From contig CALFYB010000389.1 in the NCBI GenBank assembly GCA_937952995.1, forward strand, positions 1 to 8,314: DNA of 8,314 bases, in the 5' to 3' direction. This DNA is from an uncultured Caulobacteraceae bacterium (GTDB lineage Bacteria > Pseudomonadota > Alphaproteobacteria > Caulobacterales > Caulobacteraceae). Positions 6,406 to 8,314 of the stretch are shown here, piece by piece. Numbering within the stretch: the first letter of the stretch is position 1; each line of letters opens with the position of its first letter. The translations under genes were made by a program, and so were the position numbers. The notes beneath the pieces were generated by a model that saw only the letters and a program-made list of their open reading frames with translations, made no database searches and had not been told where the DNA came from.

Positions 6406-6502
6406 CGTCATTGCGAGACGCATTGCGTCGAAGCAACCTAGGGGAACATCCGCTTAGGGTCGTGTTCGTGAGTTGGGTTGCTTGGCTGCGCTAGCAAAGA
6501 CG
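6406..6502. repeat. Imperfect inverted repeat of the CGTCATTGCGAG...GCAA type, REP-like family B
   Basis: The left arm at 6406-6438 begins CGTCATTGCGAG and ends GAAGCAACC. The right arm at 6476-6502 begins GGTTGCTTGG and ends GCAAAGACG. The arms are imperfect reverse complements, the left with a few extra bases, around a roughly 37-base centre. The pattern GTCATTGCGAG...GAAGCAATCC with its mirror is a widespread bacterial extragenic repeat, and the element has a MITE-like outline. No ORF within it is convincing. Confidence 0.55.
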
Positions 6503-6519
6503 TGTGTGAAAGAAAACAA

Positions 6520-6606
6520 GGCCCTCACCCAACCCTCGCCCACAGGGAGAGGGCTCAGAAAGAAGAGCCCTCGCCCCCTCGGGGGAGAGGGTTGGGTGAG
6601 GGGGCC
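6520..6606. repeat. Long nested palindrome between hflX and mazG, REP-like family C
   Basis: The outer arms CTCACCCAACCCTC (6524-6537) and GAGGGTTGGGTGAG (6587-6600) are perfect 14-bp complements, extended outward by GGCC/GGCC with two extra G on the right. A separate inner stem GAGGGCTC/GAGCCCTC (6549-6556 and 6565-6572) closes an 8-base loop. The motif resembles the dispersed CCTCACCC-AACCCTC repeats of many proteobacteria. It ends ten bases from the mazG stop (6616-6618), so it sits between convergent genes and could act as a two-way transcript end or barrier. Confidence 0.7.
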
Positions 6607-6615
6607 TCTCAATCT

Positions 6616-7443
6616 CTACCCCTTGGCCTTATCAATCGCCTTAGCTGCGTTCCACAGCCCATCCATCTCAGCCAAATCTGACTGATCCGGCGTGCGACCC
6701 TGATCCGCAAGAGATCGCTCTATATAGCTGAAACGCCTGACAAACTTGGCGTTGGCGCTTCGCAGGGCATCTTCAGGCTCAATGTCCAATTTGCGGGCCA
6801 GATTGGCGACGACGAACAAGAGATCACCCAGCTCTTCACGGGCCTTAGCCTGATCACCCGCGTCGATTTCGACCTCAAGCTCGGCCAGCTCTTCGCGCAA
6901 TTTGGCGACAACCTCAGTGGTGTTGGGCCAGTCAAAGCCAACCCGAGCGGCGCGTTTGGTTAGTTTTACCGCCCGGGTCATGGCCGGAAGGCTGGCGGGT
7001 ATGTCATCGAGGATGCTCGCTGCCTTGCCCTTTGCGGCGCGTTCACCGGCCTTAATCACTTCCCAGGCGTCAGTCTGCTCTGCAGAGGTCCGTGCGTCCG
7101 CCTCGCCAAACACATGGGGATGGCGGCGCAGCATCTTGTCGCAAATGCCCTGAGCGACATCGGCAAAGTCGAACTGTCCCTGTTCCTGCGCCATCTGGGC
7201 GTGGAACACGGCTTGGAACAGAAGGTCACCCAGCTCGTCCCGGAGATCGCCCATGTCGCCCCGCTCTATGGCGTCGGCGACCTCATAGGCCTCCTCGACC
7301 GTATAGGGCGCGATGGTGGCGAAGGTCTGTTCCAAATCCCACGGACAGCCACTCACCGGGTCGCGAAGACGGCGCATAATGTCCAGCAGTTGGAAGAGGG
7401 GATGGTGGTCTTCTTCAGGATTATCCGACGTCAGGGGTGCCAT
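6616..7443 (-). CDS. mazG: Nucleoside triphosphate pyrophosphohydrolase MazG
   Basis: MazG hydrolyses (d)NTPs to (d)NMP and pyrophosphate and is thought to clear aberrant nucleotides and, in some bacteria, lower ppGpp. The 275-aa product has the tandem layout of the full-length E. coli type (about 263 aa). The first MazG domain has CPWD (33-36), E50/E51/E54 in VEEAYEVADAI and E70/D73 in DELGDLLFQ. The second has E184/E185/E188 and E204/D207 in EELGDLLFV. All metal-ligand positions are present in both repeats. It lies nine bases after the upstream transporter stop, so the two probably form one transcript. The ATG has no recognisable Shine-Dalgarno (the bases before it are pyrimidine-rich), suggesting coupling to the upstream gene or a different start. 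The next in-frame ATG is at residue 23, inside the family's conserved MRRLRDP block. Confidence 0.95.
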   Translation of the reverse strand: MAPLTSDNPEEDHHPLFQLLDIMRRLRDPVSGCPWDLEQTFATIAPYTVEEAYEVADAIERGDMGDLRDELGDLLFQAVFHAQMAQEQGQFDFADVAQGICDKMLRRHPHVFGEADARTSAEQTDAWEVIKAGERAAKGKAASILDDIPASLPAMTRAVKLTKRAARVGFDWPNTTEVVAKLREELAELEVEIDAGDQAKAREELGDLLFVVANLARKLDIEPEDALRSANAKFVRRFSYIERSLADQGRTPDQSDLAEMDGLWNAAKAIDKAKG

Positions 7444-7452
7444 AGGGGGACA

Positions 7453-8314
7453 TTAGCCTTGCTGTAGAGTGTCAGCCTCATCGCGCAGGCGCAGCGCCTC
7501 GCGGATCGTGCTGTGGCGGGCGGCATCTAGGCGATAGCCATTGACCGTCCAAGCCGCGATGAACGCCAGAAGGCCGGGCAAGACGCCATACAGAAACTGC
7601 AGACCAAGCAGCGCTTGAGGCGAGTTATCCGTTCCGCCCGCTTTGAAGCCCAAGGCATCTAGGCCGAAATAGGTAATCCCAACGGCGAGTGCGTAGCCAA
7701 TCTTATTGGTCCCCGCCAATACCGCATACAGCAAGCCGGTTCGGTCAATCCCGCTGTTCAACCGCTCCTCATCACCAACATCGGCCAGCATTGAGCGGAG
7801 CAGTACGGCTGCGGCAGCATAGGGCAGGCCGGCCAAAAACAACCCAATTGCCATCACGGGAAGCGACACGGCGGGCCAAAAGACCAGTAAGCTTTGGGTA
7901 ATGGCATAGACGATCGACGCAACAACCAGCGCCTTATGTTTGCCAATAGCCGTGCTCAGACGTGACCAAAGCGGTGCTCCAACAAGTGCAGCTACGAAAT
8001 AGATCAGCAGCATGAGACCCGCTTGGGTCTTGTTCAGATGTTTGATTTGCTCGAAAAAGAAGAAAAAAAGCGCTCCAGTGATGCCCGGCGCGAGCCCCAA
8101 GGTTAGGTCGGCAAGCATGATCCGCCGCACGGAGTCGTTTTTGAATAGGTCGAAATAGGCTTTCACATTGGCGGGGCGATGGGCGACGGGCGGCATATTG
8201 ACGGGCTCACCCACCCACTTAGAGGCAAAGAGTATCGTAATGGGTAAGAGCAGGACAATGAACCAGCCCATAGCCTGCAGGCCGCCAGCATAGTCCAGAT
8301 GGGCCACGGCAGAA
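7453..8314 (-). CDS. MFS transporter, GPH cation-symporter type, 5' end outside the window
   Basis: The frame is open to the right edge, so about the last 286 residues of a roughly 450-residue permease are present. Seven hydrophobic segments are visible, matching TM6 to TM12: one containing GWFIVLLLPITILFASKWV, one ending GALFFFFFEQI, then AGLMLLIYFVAALVG, ALVVASIVYAITQSLLVFW, LPVMAIGLFLAGLPYAAAA, a TM11 region with NKIGYALAVGITYFG, and a last one with YGVLPGLLAFIAAW. The stretch LLRSMLADVGDEERLNSGIDRTGLLY resembles the SMLADVxDxxE...TGxRxxGL motif of glycoside-pentoside-hexuronide:cation symporters (MelB-like, MFS_2). The substrate cannot be read from the sequence. A GTG at 8307 is only an internal codon. 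The gene probably shares a transcript with mazG. Confidence 0.85.
   Translation of the reverse strand, partial: SAVAHLDYAGGLQAMGWFIVLLLPITILFASKWVGEPVNMPPVAHRPANVKAYFDLFKNDSVRRIMLADLTLGLAPGITGALFFFFFEQIKHLNKTQAGLMLLIYFVAALVGAPLWSRLSTAIGKHKALVVASIVYAITQSLLVFWPAVSLPVMAIGLFLAGLPYAAAAVLLRSMLADVGDEERLNSGIDRTGLLYAVLAGTNKIGYALAVGITYFGLDALGFKAGGTDNSPQALLGLQFLYGVLPGLLAFIAAWTVNGYRLDAARHSTIREALRLRDEADTLQQG

Larger units (their letters stand above)
6254..6615. other. Convergent non-coding region holding three repeat families
   Basis: These 362 bases separate the converging hflX and mazG genes. Almost all of it is accounted for by the three repeat blocks at 6271-6354, 6406-6502 and 6520-6606. The unassigned piece at 6355-6405 contains a smaller GC stem-like stretch (CCCCCGC...GCGGG around 6366-6384). 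Two overlapping frames of about 70 codons cross the right part, but they read through palindromes and show no protein-like composition. No tRNA or small-RNA gene was recognised. Confidence 0.75.

Noticed and set aside
6254..6615. CRISPR array
   Set aside because: The repeats are palindromes of different sequences, not regularly spaced direct repeats with unique spacers, and there are no cas genes.
6473..6685. Two overlapping plus-strand ORFs of about 70 codons
   Set aside because: They run through the palindromic repeats and into the antisense of the mazG end. Their composition is repeat-derived and there is no ribosome site.

Overview
The window looks like chromosomal DNA of an alphaproteobacterium, most likely of the order Caulobacterales. 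The basis is the gene order ntrY-ntrX-dat(D-amino-acid aminotransferase)-hfq-hflX with mazG nearby, an NtrX without the sigma-54 contact motif, roughly 60% GC, and REP-type palindromes of a kind I associate with Caulobacteraceae. The genus cannot be fixed by eye.

Layout. Positions 1 to about 440 do not fit the rest. In related genomes ntrC and the 5' part of ntrY would be expected here, but this segment holds only short overlapping ORFs on both strands that look like phage or plasmid accessory DNA. It ends near an extremely GC-rich inverted repeat (405-430). From about 440-452 the reading frame becomes recognisable NtrY, entered in the middle of the protein. From there to 6253 a tightly packed plus-strand operon runs ntrY, ntrX, dat, hfq, hflX, with overlapping or touching stop and start codons everywhere except before hfq. 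Upstream of hfq are a possible promoter (inside the end of dat) and a 64-base leader with a small hairpin. Positions 6254-6615 are non-coding and contain three kinds of palindromic repeat side by side. From 6616 to the right edge the genes run on the minus strand: an MFS/GPH-type transporter (5' end outside the window) followed by mazG, which converges on hflX.

How the genes work together. NtrY (membrane histidine kinase) and NtrX (response regulator) form a two-component pair linked in alphaproteobacteria to nitrogen, redox and envelope control. Hfq is the RNA chaperone for small-RNA regulation, and HflX is a ribosome-associated GTPase that rescues or splits stalled ribosomes. The aminotransferase makes D-amino acids, possibly D-Glu/D-Ala for peptidoglycan. 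MazG hydrolyses (d)NTPs and may moderate stress nucleotides. The operon is therefore a stress and nutrient regulation block, largely conserved. The unusual parts are the left-end junction, the repeat cluster at 6254-6615 and the hfq leader. I found no convincing new multi-gene system, CRISPR array, tRNA or rRNA.
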